The position numbers and the translations under genes were made by a program. The notes under the pieces were generated by a model, which was not told the origin of the DNA, did not search any database, and saw nothing but the letters and a program-made list of their open reading frames with translations. Source: Streptomyces sp. PsTaAH-137 (GTDB lineage: Bacteria > Actinomycetota > Actinomycetes > Streptomycetales > Streptomycetaceae). Taken from it: 64,000 bases of DNA. The stretch lies in contig NZ_QLLY01000002.1 in NCBI RefSeq assembly GCF_003259365.1, positions 124,001 through 188,000 of the forward strand, given 5' to 3'. This document shows, one piece after another, positions 42,055 to 50,798 of this stretch. Position 1 is the stretch's first letter; each line of letters opens with the position of its first letter.

Positions 42055-45000
42055 ATGACGCAGTACCGCCAGGTGCCCGCCCAGGTCGACCTGCCCGCCC
42101 TCGAGCACGCGGTGCTCGACTTCTGGGACGAGCAGAAGATCTTCGCCAAGACCCTGGAGCAGTCCGAGGGGCGCCCCGAGTGGGTGTTCTACGAGGGCCC
42201 GCCCACGGCCAACGGCATGCCGGGTGCCCACCACATCGAGGCCCGCGTCTTCAAGGACGTCTTTCCCCGCTTCCGCACCATGCGCGGCTACCACGTGGGG
42301 CGCAAGGCGGGCTGGGACTGCCATGGCCTGCCCGTGGAGCTGGCGGTCGAGAAGGAGCTGGGCTTCACCGGCAAGAAGGACATCGAGGCGTACGGCATCG
42401 CCGAGTTCAACGCCAAGTGCCGCGAGTCCGTGACCCGGCACACCGACGCCTTCACCGACCTGACGACCCGCATGGGTTACTGGGTCGACCTCGACGACGC
42501 GTACCGCACGATGGACCCGCAGTACGTGGAGTCGGTGTGGTGGTCGCTGAAGGAGATCTTCGACAAGGGCCTGCTGGTCCAGGACCACCGTGTCGCCCCC
42601 TGGTGCCCGCGCTGCGGCACCGGCCTGTCGGACCACGAGCTGGCGCAGGGCTACGAGACGGTCGTCGACCCCTCGGTCTATGTCCGTTTCCCCCTCACCT
42701 CCGGTCCCCTGGCCGGTCAGGCCTCGCTGCTGATCTGGACGACGACCCCCTGGACGCTGGTGTCCAACACGGCGGTCGCCGCGCACCCCGAGGTCCGCTA
42801 CGTCGTGGCGACCGACGGGACCGAGAAGCTGGTCGTCGCCGAGCCGCTCGTCGAGAAGGCGCTCGGCGAGGGCTGGGAGACGACCGGCGAGTCCTTCACC
42901 GGCGCCGAGATGGAGCGCTGGAAGTACCAACGCCCGTTCGAGTTCGTCGAGTTCCCGGCCGAGGCGCACTATGTGGTCAACGCCGAGTACGTGACGACCG
43001 AGGACGGTACGGGTCTGGTCCACCAGTCCCCCGCGTTCGGTGAGGACGACCTCAAGGTCTGCCGCGCGTACGGCCTCCCGGTCGTGAACCCGGTGCTGCC
43101 CGACGGCACCTTCACCCCCGAACTCCCCCTCGTGGGCGGCGTCTTCTTCAAGAAGGCGGACGAAGCGCTCACCGAGGACCTCAAGAACCGCGGCGTGCTC
43201 TTCCGCCACCTGCCGTACGAGCACAGCTACCCGCACTGCTGGCGCTGCCACACCGCGCTCCTCTACTACGCGCAGCCGTCCTGGTACATCCGCACCACGG
43301 CCGTCAAGGACCGCCTCCTCCAGGAGAACGAGAAGACCAACTGGTTCCCGGAGACGGTCAAGCACGGCCGCTTCGGCGACTGGCTGACCAACAACATCGA
43401 CTGGGCGCTGTCCCGCAACCGCTACTGGGGCACCCCGCTGCCGATCTGGCGCTGCGAGGAGAACCACCTCACCTGCGTCGGCTCGCGCGCGGAGCTGTCC
43501 GAGCTGTCGGGCACCGACCAGTCGCAGCTCGACCCGCACCGCCCGTACATCGACGACGTCACCTTCCCCTGCACCCACGAGGGCTGCTCGGCGACGGCGA
43601 CGCGCGTGCCGGAGGTCATCGACGCCTGGTACGACTCGGGCTCGATGCCGTTCGCGCAGTGGGGCTACCCGTACCAGAACAAGGAACTGTTCGAGTCCCG
43701 CTACCCGGCGCAGTTCATCTCCGAGGCCATCGACCAGACCCGCGGCTGGTTCTACACGCTGATGGCGGTCGGCACGCTGGTCTTCGACAAGTCGTCGTAC
43801 GAGAACGTGGTCTGCCTCGGCCACATCCTCGCCGAGGACGGCCGCAAGATGTCCAAGCACCTGGGCAACACGCTGGACCCGATCCCGCTCATGGACCGGC
43901 ACGGCGCGGACGCGGTGCGCTGGTTCATGGCGGCCGGCGGCTCCCCGTGGGCGGCCCGCCGCGTCGGCCACGGCACCATCCAGGAGGTCGTCCGCAAGAC
44001 GCTCCTCACGTACTGGAACACGGTCGCCTTCCAGGCCCTGTACGCCCGTACGTCCGAGTGGGCGCCCAGCGAGGCGGACCCGGCCCCGGCCGACCGCACC
44101 GTCCTGGACCGCTGGCTGCTGTCCGAGCTGCACCAGCTCACCGACGAGGTCACCAAGGCCCTGGAGGCCTACGACACCCAGCGCGCCGGCAAGCTGCTGT
44201 CCGCGTTCGTCGACGACCTGTCGAACTGGTACGTGCGCCGCTCGCGCCGCCGCTTCTGGCAGGGCGACAAGGCCGCGCTGCGCACCCTGCACGAGGTGGT
44301 CGTCACGGTCACCCAGCTGATGGCGCCGCTGACGCCGTTCATCACGGAGCGGGTCTGGCAGGACCTGGTCGTCCCGGTCACCCCGGGCGCCCCGGAGTCC
44401 GTCCACCTGTCGTCGTGGCCGGAGGCCGACCTGTCGGCGGCCGACCCGGAGCTGTCCGTCCAGATGGCGCTGGTGCGCCGCCTGGTCGAGCTGGGCCGTG
44501 CCACGCGCGCGGAGTCGGGCGTCAAGACCCGCCAGCCGCTGTCCCGCGCGCTGGTGGCCGCCTCCGGCTTCGACACCCTCTCCCCCGAGCTGCACGCGCA
44601 GATCACGGAGGAGCTGAACGTGTCGTCGCTGGCCTCGCTCTCCGAGGTGGGCGGCAGCCTGGTCGACACGACCGCCAAGGCGAACTTCCGGGCGCTCGGC
44701 AAGCGCTTCGGCAAGCGCGTCCAGGACGTCGCCAAGGCCGTGGCGAACGCCGACGCCGCCGCGCTGTCCCTGGCCCTGCGCCAGGGCACGGCCTCGGTGG
44801 AGGTCGACGGCGAGAAGGTCGACCTGGCTCCCGACGAGGTCATCATCACCGAGACCCCGCGCGAGGGCTGGTCGGTGGCCTCCGACTCGGGCGCCACGGT
44901 CGCCCTCGACCTGGAGCTCACCGAGGAGCTGCGCCAGGCGGGCCTGGCCCGTGACGCCATCCGGCTGATCCAGGAGGCGCGCAAGAACAGCGGCCTGGAC

Positions 45001-45192
45001 GTCGCGGACCGGATCGCCCTGCGCTGGACGTCCACGGACCCGGCGGTGATCTCGGCCCTGTCCGAGCACGCCGGCCTGATCGCCGACGAGGTCCTGGCCA
45101 CGGACTTCGCCCAGGGCGAGGCGGACGCCACCTACGGCACCCCGTTCACGGACGAGGGCCTGAGCCTGGAGTTCCGCCTCCGCAAGGCGTAG
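42055..45192 (+). CDS. ileS: Isoleucyl-tRNA synthetase, type 2 (IleRS2), with GxHH signature
   Basis: The 1045-aa class I synthetase charges tRNA-Ile. The first signature, normally HxGH, reads GAHH (residues 57-60 in TANGMPGAHHIEARVFKD), i.e. the first and third positions are swapped. The second signature KMSK is normal (598-601 in GRKMSKHLGN). The CP1 editing domain, zinc-binding motifs (APWCPRCGTGLSDHEL, HCWRCHTALLYY) and tRNA-binding helices follow. The length and sequence fit the eukaryote-like IleRS2 group, which tolerates mupirocin. The ATG at 42055 has GGAGG 7 bases before it. It is controlled by the T-box ahead of it and ends at the hairpin at 45204-45240. Confidence 0.97.
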   Translation: MTQYRQVPAQVDLPALEHAVLDFWDEQKIFAKTLEQSEGRPEWVFYEGPPTANGMPGAHHIEARVFKDVFPRFRTMRGYHVGRKAGWDCHGLPVELAVEKELGFTGKKDIEAYGIAEFNAKCRESVTRHTDAFTDLTTRMGYWVDLDDAYRTMDPQYVESVWWSLKEIFDKGLLVQDHRVAPWCPRCGTGLSDHELAQGYETVVDPSVYVRFPLTSGPLAGQASLLIWTTTPWTLVSNTAVAAHPEVRYVVATDGTEKLVVAEPLVEKALGEGWETTGESFTGAEMERWKYQRPFEFVEFPAEAHYVVNAEYVTTEDGTGLVHQSPAFGEDDLKVCRAYGLPVVNPVLPDGTFTPELPLVGGVFFKKADEALTEDLKNRGVLFRHLPYEHSYPHCWRCHTALLYYAQPSWYIRTTAVKDRLLQENEKTNWFPETVKHGRFGDWLTNNIDWALSRNRYWGTPLPIWRCEENHLTCVGSRAELSELSGTDQSQLDPHRPYIDDVTFPCTHEGCSATATRVPEVIDAWYDSGSMPFAQWGYPYQNKELFESRYPAQFISEAIDQTRGWFYTLMAVGTLVFDKSSYENVVCLGHILAEDGRKMSKHLGNTLDPIPLMDRHGADAVRWFMAAGGSPWAARRVGHGTIQEVVRKTLLTYWNTVAFQALYARTSEWAPSEADPAPADRTVLDRWLLSELHQLTDEVTKALEAYDTQRAGKLLSAFVDDLSNWYVRRSRRRFWQGDKAALRTLHEVVVTVTQLMAPLTPFITERVWQDLVVPVTPGAPESVHLSSWPEADLSAADPELSVQMALVRRLVELGRATRAESGVKTRQPLSRALVAASGFDTLSPELHAQITEELNVSSLASLSEVGGSLVDTTAKANFRALGKRFGKRVQDVAKAVANADAAALSLALRQGTASVEVDGEKVDLAPDEVIITETPREGWSVASDSGATVALDLELTEELRQAGLARDAIRLIQEARKNSGLDVADRIALRWTSTDPAVISALSEHAGLIADEVLATDFAQGEADATYGTPFTDEGLSLEFRLRKA

Positions 45193-45203
45193 GTACACAA
45201 GCA

Positions 45204-45240
45204 CCGTAGGGGCTGCCGAGCTGTCGGGCAGCCCCTACGG
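45204..45240. terminator. Terminator of ileS
   Basis: CCGTAGGGGCTGCC (45204-45217) pairs perfectly with GGCAGCCCCTACGG (45227-45240) around a 9-base loop, 11 bases after the ileS stop. Confidence 0.88.
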
Positions 45241-45253
45241 CGTCCCATTCCAA

Positions 45254-45297
45254 GCCCCTCCGGCGATTGAGGAGCGGGGTCCGGGGCGGAGCCCCGA
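45254..45297. repeat. Streptomyces-type interspersed intergenic repeat
   Basis: GCCCCTCCGGCGATTGAGGA followed by a CGGGGC-GGA-GCCCCG hairpin (45282-45296) is a motif that I remember from between many Streptomyces genes. It is unlike the repeat at 10.8 and 36.3 kb. It sits between two terminator hairpins. Confidence 0.65.
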
Positions 45298-45320
45298 GAC
45301 GGCACCTCAGCGGAACGCAA

Positions 45321-45362
45321 AGGCCTCGGCCCGGATCGCAGAAACGATCCGGGCCGAGGCCT
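45321..45362. terminator. Terminator of divIVA (convergent with ileS)
   Basis: An 18-bp perfect stem (45321-45338 with 45345-45362) closes a CAGAAA loop, 38 bases beyond the divIVA stop. Together with 45204-45240 it isolates the two convergent transcripts. Confidence 0.88.
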
Positions 45363-45400
45363 GAATGAACGCCGACGCCTCTAGGGCGCTACAACCGGGC

Positions 45401-46570
45401 TCAGTTGTCGTCCTCGTCGATGAGGAAACCGCGCATCGGCGACGGAGCCTGACCCATCGGCTGCGGGCCCTGCGGCCGCACCGGAGCCATCGGCTGCGTC
45501 ATCGCGGGCGACATCTGCTGCTGGCCGCCGTACGACGGGCCGGCGGACGGGTTGCCACCCATGGTCTGGTTGCCACCGTAGGACGGGGCACCTGCACCGG
45601 CGGGAGCCATCGACGGCGCCGGGGACGGCGGCAGCGAGGCGGTGGCCGGGGTGCGCGGCGGAGCCAGCGAGTCGTCGGACTGGGACTCCAGCTGACGCAG
45701 CTGGGACTCCAGGTACGACTTCAGACGCGTGCGGTACTCGCGCTCGAAGCCGCGCAGGTCCTCGACCTTGCGCTCCAGCGTGGCGCGGGCGGACTCCAGG
45801 GAGCCCATCGCGACGCGGTGCTTCTCCTGCGCGTCCCGCTCCAGGGCGTCGGCCTTGGCACGGGCGTCACGCTCGAGACCCTCGGCGCGGCTGCGGGCCT
45901 CGCCGACGATCTTGTTGGCCTCGGAGCGGGCCTCGGCGATCGCCTGGTCGGCGGTCTGCTGGGCCAGCGAGAGGACACGGGCGGCGCTGTCGCCACCGGG
46001 GCCCTGACCGGGCTGCGGCATCTGCGGAGGACCGCCCATGGGGCCGCCCATCGGGCCGCCGAGCTGCGGCTGCTGGCCCATCGGACCCTGACCCATCGGG
46101 CCCTGGCCCATCGGACCCTGGCCCATCGGACCGGGACCCTGCTGGCCGCCCTGGGGGCCGTGGCCACCCGGACCGGCCGGAAGCTGCGGGGCACCGCTCG
46201 GCAGCTGCGGCGGACCACCCATGGGGCCGCCCATCTGCTGCTGCGGCGGGCCCGATATCCCGGCGGGAACCGGGGCGCCCGGGCCGCGCATGCCCTGCGG
46301 GGGACCCTGCTGGTCCTGCGGACCACCGGGGCCGTCGGGGCCACCGGGGCCGCCGGGACCCTTGCGCATACCACCCTGCTGCTGGTTCTGCGCGGCGGCA
46401 CGCGTGGCCGCGGCCAGCTTGGCGCGCAGATCCTCGTTCTCACGCAGGAGACGGGTCAGTTCGGCTTCGACCTCATCGAGGAAGGCATCGACCTCGTCCT
46501 CGTCATAGCCTTCTCGGAGGCGGACGGTCGTGAACTGCTTGTTCCGCACGTCCTCGGGGGTCAGCGGCAT
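45401..46570 (-). CDS. divIVA: DivIVA polar growth protein
   Basis: The 389-aa coiled-coil protein marks hyphal tips and directs apical growth and branching. The N-terminal lipid-binding domain is [20 protein letters not shown] followed by [19 protein letters not shown] flexible Pro/Gly/Gln-rich linker (about 62-195) contains tandem GPMGQ units near residues 146-166, then a long coiled coil ([20 protein letters not shown] to [12 protein letters not shown]) and a Gly/Pro/Met-rich tail ending [11 protein letters not shown]. The length is close to the 398 aa I recall for S. coelicolor DivIVA. It is the last gene of the dcw-linked minus-strand run. Confidence 0.96.
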   Translation of the reverse strand: MPLTPEDVRNKQFTTVRLREGYDEDEVDAFLDEVEAELTRLLRENEDLRAKLAAATRAAAQNQQQGGMRKGPGGPGGPDGPGGPQDQQGPPQGMRGPGAPVPAGISGPPQQQMGGPMGGPPQLPSGAPQLPAGPGGHGPQGGQQGPGPMGQGPMGQGPMGQGPMGQQPQLGGPMGGPMGGPPQMPQPGQGPGGDSAARVLSLAQQTADQAIAEARSEANKIVGEARSRAEGLERDARAKADALERDAQEKHRVAMGSLESARATLERKVEDLRGFEREYRTRLKSYLESQLRQLESQSDDSLAPPRTPATASLPPSPAPSMAPAGAGAPSYGGNQTMGGNPSAGPSYGGQQQMSPAMTQPMAPVRPQGPQPMGQAPSPMRGFLIDEDDN

Positions 46571-46625
46571 CTCTTCACCTCAACGTTGTCGTCGGCATTC
46601 GGCAAGACCGTAGTTGACATCGCGC

Positions 46626-46910
46626 TCACAGCCGGCTCACGACGGAGATCAGGATGTAGACGATGATCATCAGTACGAAGAAGGACAGGTCGAGCGCCAC
46701 GCCCCCGAGACGCAGCGGCGGAATGAACCGCCGCAGAAGCTTGAGCGGTGGATCAGTGACAGTGTAGGTGGCCTCCAGAACGACCACCATCGCCTTGCCG
46801 GGTTGCCACGAGCGGGCGAACTGGAAGACATAGTCCATGACCAGCCGGAAGATCAGCACGATGAGGAAACACATCAGCGCGATGTAGACCACATCCAAAA
46901 CCACGCTCAT
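46626..46910 (-). CDS. YggT family membrane protein
   Basis: In this 94-aa protein, two hydrophobic regions (about 3-27 and 72-92) flank the family core FQFARSWQPGKAMVVVLEAT with VTDPPLKLLRRFIPPLRLGG. YggT proteins lie beside sepF and divIVA in Gram-positive bacteria; the molecular role is unknown, with links to division or ion homeostasis proposed. It lies 76 bases downstream of sepF and 56 bases upstream of divIVA. The gap before it contains several ACTAGT/CTAG palindromes (46947-46975). Confidence 0.9.
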   Translation of the reverse strand: MSVVLDVVYIALMCFLIVLIFRLVMDYVFQFARSWQPGKAMVVVLEATYTVTDPPLKLLRRFIPPLRLGGVALDLSFFVLMIIVYILISVVSRL

Positions 46911-46985
46911 GTCGGTGGTTCCCTCTCCCCTGTGACTCGTGCCTCATGACTAGTACCTAGCTAGTCGGTGAACTAGTGCTGCGTC

Positions 46986-47630
46986 TCAGCTCTGGTTGAA
47001 GAACCCGCCCTCTGCGATGCGGGCCTTGTCCTCCGCCGTGACATCGACGTTAGCAGGCGACAACAGGAACACCTTCTGAGTCACCCGCTCGATGCTCCCG
47101 TGAAGACCGAAGACGAGACCGGCGGCAAAGTCGACAAGTCGCTTCGCGTCGGTGTCGTCCATCTCCGTCAGATTCATGATCACCGGAGTGCCCTCGCGGA
47201 AGTGTTCCCCGATGGTACGGGCCTCGTTGTAGGTCCGGGGGTGCAACGTGGTGATGCGGTAGGGCTCCCGCTCGGACACGACCTTGGGCATGATCACCGG
47301 TGCGTTCTTCTCCAGGCTCTGACGTTCAGGTGTGATGGATGCCACGGGGGCGATTCGTGCCGGACGTCCCGATTCAGCGCCGAGCGAAGTCGAGGGACGG
47401 ACCGGCTCGCGCTGGGCGGGCGGCTGTACCACTCGTACCGGTTCGTCCTCTTCGATCACTGAACGTGCGTTGTGTGACACGTGCGACGGCTCGTGCCGCC
47501 GGCGGTCACGCTCGGGTTCCGGGTCGAGCTCGGGTTCGAAGTCGTCGTCGGGGTCGAACCCCCGGCCGTCGTACCCATCGTCCTCCACGAGGCCGAGGTA
47601 GACCGCCATCTTGCGCATCGCGCCGGCCAT
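46986..47630 (-). CDS. sepF: Cell division protein SepF
   Basis: The 214-aa protein begins with an amphipathic membrane-binding helix, [18 protein letters not shown], followed by an acidic, disordered linker (about 20-110). The conserved C-terminal domain, [20 protein letters not shown] with [20 protein letters not shown] and [11 protein letters not shown], forms the dimer that binds the FtsZ C-terminal peptide. It anchors FtsZ to the membrane in actinobacteria, which lack FtsA. ATG 47628-47630 has GAGGA 8 bases upstream; an in-frame extension to 47708 has no support. Confidence 0.96.
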   Translation of the reverse strand: MAGAMRKMAVYLGLVEDDGYDGRGFDPDDDFEPELDPEPERDRRRHEPSHVSHNARSVIEEDEPVRVVQPPAQREPVRPSTSLGAESGRPARIAPVASITPERQSLEKNAPVIMPKVVSEREPYRITTLHPRTYNEARTIGEHFREGTPVIMNLTEMDDTDAKRLVDFAAGLVFGLHGSIERVTQKVFLLSPANVDVTAEDKARIAEGGFFNQS

Positions 47631-47756
47631 GCTCTGAGTCCTCCGCTCTGTGGTGGATCGGCTGACGTCAACCAAAGTGCCCGCGATCCACGTGGCCTCC
47701 CCGCCCATCAGCGAGAATGACCATATTTTCTGCTGTGGTACGACTTCTTGGCGACG

Positions 47757-48494
47757 TTACCCGAGCCTCGGCCGGACACCGAGGACCGCCGTACCGACGC
47801 GCACATGTGTCGCTCCGGCCGCCACGGCCTGCTCGAGATCCGAACTCATCCCTGCCGAGACCATGTTCGCAGCCGGATGGGCCGCGCGCAGGGCAGTCGA
47901 CAAATCCATGAGGCGCTCGAACGCCGCTTGTTGCCGTCCCGCGTAGTCCCCGGTGAGCGGCGCGACGGTCATCAGTCCGTCGAGCCGCAGCCCCGGCGCC
48001 TCGGCCACGCGCGCCGCCAACTCCTCCACTCCGCCCGGTCCCACGCCACCGCGCTCGCCGCGCCCGTCGCCCACACTCACGTCGGCGTCGAGCGCGACCT
48101 GGATCAGGCAACCGAGCTCGCGCTCGGCCCGTACCGCCTCCTTGGACAGCGCCGTGACGAGCTTCGCCCGGTCCACGGACTGCACCAGATCGGCATAACC
48201 CACCACGGATCGCACCTTGTTGGTCTGCAACTGACCGACGAAGTGCCAGGTGAGCGGGAGGTCCGCGCACTCGGCCGCCTTGGGGGCGGCGTCCTGGTCG
48301 CGGTTCTCGGCCACATGCCGCACACCGAGCCCGGACAGGATCCGGACGTCGCTCGCGGGGTAGGTCTTGGTGACCACGATGAGAGTGACGTCCTCGCGCT
48401 CCCGCCCCGCGGCGGCGCAGGCGGCGGAGATACGTTCCTCCACCCGGGCCAGGTTCGCGGCGAGTTCGTCCTTACGTCCCTGAAGGTCCGTCAT
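47757..48494 (-). CDS. YggS family pyridoxal phosphate-binding protein
   Basis: The 245-aa single-domain alanine-racemase-fold protein binds PLP through the Lys in VTLIVVTKTYPASDVRILSG (about residue 43). HFVGQLQTNKVRSVVGYADL, DGLMTVAP and SAGMSSDLEQAVAAGATHVR, VGTAVLG are family blocks. It helps keep free PLP low and affects amino-acid pools. The protein reads AENRDQDAAPKAAEC where many relatives have ENYVQE, a small departure. Its 3' end lies 127 bases before sepF, and it begins 6 bases after pgeF, so it belongs to the ftsZ-proximal operon. Confidence 0.93.
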   Translation of the reverse strand: MTDLQGRKDELAANLARVEERISAACAAAGREREDVTLIVVTKTYPASDVRILSGLGVRHVAENRDQDAAPKAAECADLPLTWHFVGQLQTNKVRSVVGYADLVQSVDRAKLVTALSKEAVRAERELGCLIQVALDADVSVGDGRGERGGVGPGGVEELAARVAEAPGLRLDGLMTVAPLTGDYAGRQQAAFERLMDLSTALRAAHPAANMVSAGMSSDLEQAVAAGATHVRVGTAVLGVRPRLG

Positions 48495-48500
48495 GTCGTT

Positions 48501-49250
48501 TCAGTCCAGCCAGACATAGCTCGCGAGGCGCCCGGTGGTGCGCTCGCGACGGTACGAGAAGTGGTCGTGCGACTCCAGCGTGCACACCGGCGACGAGCGC
48601 CGGTCGCGCACCCCGAGCCTTTCGAGTTGCGCCTGCACACCGGCGGTCACATCGACGGCCGGAGTGCCCCAACTGGTCTCGGCGTACGCCGCCGGCTCGA
48701 TCGCGGCGACCTCCGCACGCATGTCGGCGGGTACTTCGTAGCAGCGCCCGCAGACCGCGGGCCCGGTCCGAGCGACGATCCGGCCGGGCTCGGCACCCAG
48801 CTTCACCATCGCCTCGACCGCGGCGGGCACGACCCCGGCGACCATGCCGGGGCGCCCCGCGTGTGCGGCGGCAACGACTCCGGCGTCCGGGTCCGCGAGC
48901 AGCACCGGGGTGCAGTCCGCGGTGAGCACGGCCAGGGCGAGGCCGGGCCGCGCCGTGACCAGGGCGTCGACGCTCGGCACGTCGGCGTCCGTGGCCCAGG
49001 GCCCGTCCACCACGGCGACATCGGGCCCGTGCACCTGGTTCATCCAGACGACCCGGGCCGGTTCGAGGCCGAGTTCCCGGGCGGCCAGCTCCCGGTTGCG
49101 GAGCACGGCGTCGCGGTCGTCGCCGACCGCCCCGCCGAGATTGAGCTCCTCGTACGGAGCGGCGCTCACCCCGCCCCACCGGTCGGTGAAGGCGAAGTGC
49201 GCGCCGCTTGCCGTGGACGCCGAAGCCACGGCGTCGAGCTGTCCTATCAC
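48501..49250 (-). CDS. pgeF: Peptidoglycan editing factor PgeF (YfiH family)
   Basis: The protein is 249 aa from GTG 49248-49250. Metal and active-site residues are in VVWMNQVHGPDVAVVD (His), ALAVLTADCTPVLLADPDAG (Cys), VVAAAHAGRPGMVAGVV (His) and TGPAVCGRCYEVPAD. In E. coli YfiH removes L-Ser wrongly built into the stem peptide in place of L-Ala; relatives were also called laccase-domain proteins. It lies 24 bases downstream of ftsZ, fitting a role in cell-wall quality control. Confidence 0.93.
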   Translation of the reverse strand: MIGQLDAVASASTASGAHFAFTDRWGGVSAAPYEELNLGGAVGDDRDAVLRNRELAARELGLEPARVVWMNQVHGPDVAVVDGPWATDADVPSVDALVTARPGLALAVLTADCTPVLLADPDAGVVAAAHAGRPGMVAGVVPAAVEAMVKLGAEPGRIVARTGPAVCGRCYEVPADMRAEVAAIEPAAYAETSWGTPAVDVTAGVQAQLERLGVRDRRSSPVCTLESHDHFSYRRERTTGRLASYVWLD

Positions 49251-49274
49251 TTCAGTGGTCCGAGCTTCCCGAGG

Positions 49275-50501
49275 TCACTTGAGGAAGTCCGGGACGTCCA
49301 GCTCCTCGGCCTGGCTGTCCGGGTAGGACGGCCGGGGCACGTGGGGCGGGGCGACCGGGGTCGCCGGGGTCTCGTTCACCGGGGCGGGCGTCTCGGCCGG
49401 CTCCGGCTTGAGCTCCTCGCGCGGCGTGACGCTGCCGAGGCTGCCGAAGCTCGGACGCGAGGGTTCGGCGGCCGACGCGGCACGGGCCGCCGCGGCCGGG
49501 TCCTCCCGCTTGACCGACGACGAACTGATGACGTTCTCCCGCTTGGCCGGCGGCTGGCCGCCGTCGAAGCCGGCGGCGATCACCGTGACCCGCACCTCGT
49601 CGCCGAGGGCGTCGTCGATGACGGCACCGAAGATGATGTTCGCCTCGGGGTGCGCGGCCTCGCTGACCAGCTGCGCGGCCTCGTTGATCTCGAAGAGACC
49701 GAGGTCCGAGCCACCGGAGATGGAGAGCAGCACACCGCGGGCGCCGTCGATGGACGCCTCCAGGAGCGGCGAGGAGATCGCCATCTCGGCCGCCGCCACC
49801 GCGCGGTCGTCGCCGCGCGCCGAGCCGATGCCCATGAGGGCGGAACCGGCTTCGGACATCACGGACTTGACGTCGGCGAAGTCGAGGTTGATCAGACCCG
49901 GGGTGGTGATCAGGTCGGTGATGCCCTGGACACCGGAGAGCAGGACCTGGTCCGCCGACTTGAAGGCGTCGAGGACGGAGACCTGCCGGTCCGAGATGGA
50001 CAGGAGCCGGTCGTTCGGAATGACGATGAGGGTATCGACCTCTTCGCGGAGCTCGGCGATGCCGTCCTCCGCCTGGTTCGCCCTGCGCCGTCCCTCGAAG
50101 GTGAACGGGCGGGTGACCACGCCGATCGTGAGGGCGCCGAGCGAGCGTGCGATGTTGGCCACGACGGGCGCGCCGCCGGTGCCGGTGCCGCCACCTTCAC
50201 CGGCGGTGACGAAGACCATGTCGGCCCCCTTGAGGACCTCCTCGATCTCCTCGCGGTGGTCCTCGGCCGCCTTGCGGCCGACGGCCGGATTGGCTCCGGC
50301 GCCGAGTCCGCGGGTGAGTTCACGGCCGACGTCGAGCTTGACGTCCGCGTCGCTCATCAACAGGGCTTGCGCGTCGGTGTTGATGGCGATGAACTCGACG
50401 CCCTTGAGACCGACCTCGATCATCCGGTTGATGGCATTGACACCACCGCCGCCGACACCGATGACTTTGATGACTGCGAGGTAGTTCTGCGGTGCTGCCA
50501 C
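49275..50501 (-). CDS. ftsZ: Cell division GTPase FtsZ
   Basis: The protein is 408 aa, starting with GTG at 50499-50501. The tubulin GTP signature [15 protein letters not shown], the N-terminal [17 protein letters not shown], the T7 catalytic loop [14 protein letters not shown] and the C-terminal SepF-binding tail [11 protein letters not shown] are all present. It assembles the Z-ring for vegetative cross-walls and the ladders of rings in sporulating hyphae. The disordered linker (about 320-395) is Pro/Ala-rich. A separate promoter region (50502-50798) lets it be induced apart from ftsQ. Confidence 0.98.
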   Translation of the reverse strand: MAAPQNYLAVIKVIGVGGGGVNAINRMIEVGLKGVEFIAINTDAQALLMSDADVKLDVGRELTRGLGAGANPAVGRKAAEDHREEIEEVLKGADMVFVTAGEGGGTGTGGAPVVANIARSLGALTIGVVTRPFTFEGRRRANQAEDGIAELREEVDTLIVIPNDRLLSISDRQVSVLDAFKSADQVLLSGVQGITDLITTPGLINLDFADVKSVMSEAGSALMGIGSARGDDRAVAAAEMAISSPLLEASIDGARGVLLSISGGSDLGLFEINEAAQLVSEAAHPEANIIFGAVIDDALGDEVRVTVIAAGFDGGQPPAKRENVISSSSVKREDPAAAARAASAAEPSRPSFGSLGSVTPREELKPEPAETPAPVNETPATPVAPPHVPRPSYPDSQAEELDVPDFLK

Positions 50502-50582
50502 GTCGAAGGCCTCTCGCCTCGAGTTACGTGTCGTCGCTCGCCTTCTGCGCTGCGACGACTGATGCCGAATTGGGGCGGTCCG

Positions 50583-50642
50583 GACTACTAGTTGACTACT
50601 AGTCGGCTGCCGACCCGAACCCTAACGCTGAAGTTTAGGGTT
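50583..50642. repeat. Direct and inverted repeats in the ftsZ leader
   Basis: GACTACTAGT occurs twice in tandem (50583-50592 and 50594-50603). Further upstream of ftsZ, AACCCTAA (50618-50625) pairs with TTAGGGTT (50635-50642) around 9 bases. All would be in the 5' leader of an mRNA from the promoter at 50679-50708. They may be regulator sites or leader structure; no function is known to me. Confidence 0.5.
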
Positions 50643-50678
50643 ACCAGTGTGTCTGTTCCCTGGACTCTTCCGAACCTG

Positions 50679-50708
50679 ACACTAAGTCGACAAGTGGCGC
50701 CCGTTCAA
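50679..50708 (-). promoter_or_regulatory. Candidate ftsZ promoter with overlapping WhiA-like GACAC motif
   Basis: On the minus strand TTGAAC (50703-50708), 18 bases, then TAGTGT (50679-50684). The -10 overlaps GACAC (50678-50682, plus strand), the core of the WhiA binding site; a second GACAC lies on the minus strand at 50649-50653. In S. venezuelae and S. coelicolor ftsZ is known to have a sporulation promoter that depends on WhiA and WhiB. The match is by eye. Confidence 0.5.
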
Positions 50709-50798
50709 CGAACACGCCGAACCTCCCGTTTTTCTTTTCACCCTATGTGATCAGGCGTAGCGCTGCCCAACCAGGGTGCTGGCCTGCGCTGATGTGCG

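Noticed and set aside
40372..45204. Minus-strand open frame of 1610 codons spanning ileS and continuing into the DksA-type gene
   Set aside because: The part opposite ileS is a codon-position shadow of a high-G+C gene: low-complexity Gly/Val/Arg/Asp without domains. Only the DksA part from 41409 is real.
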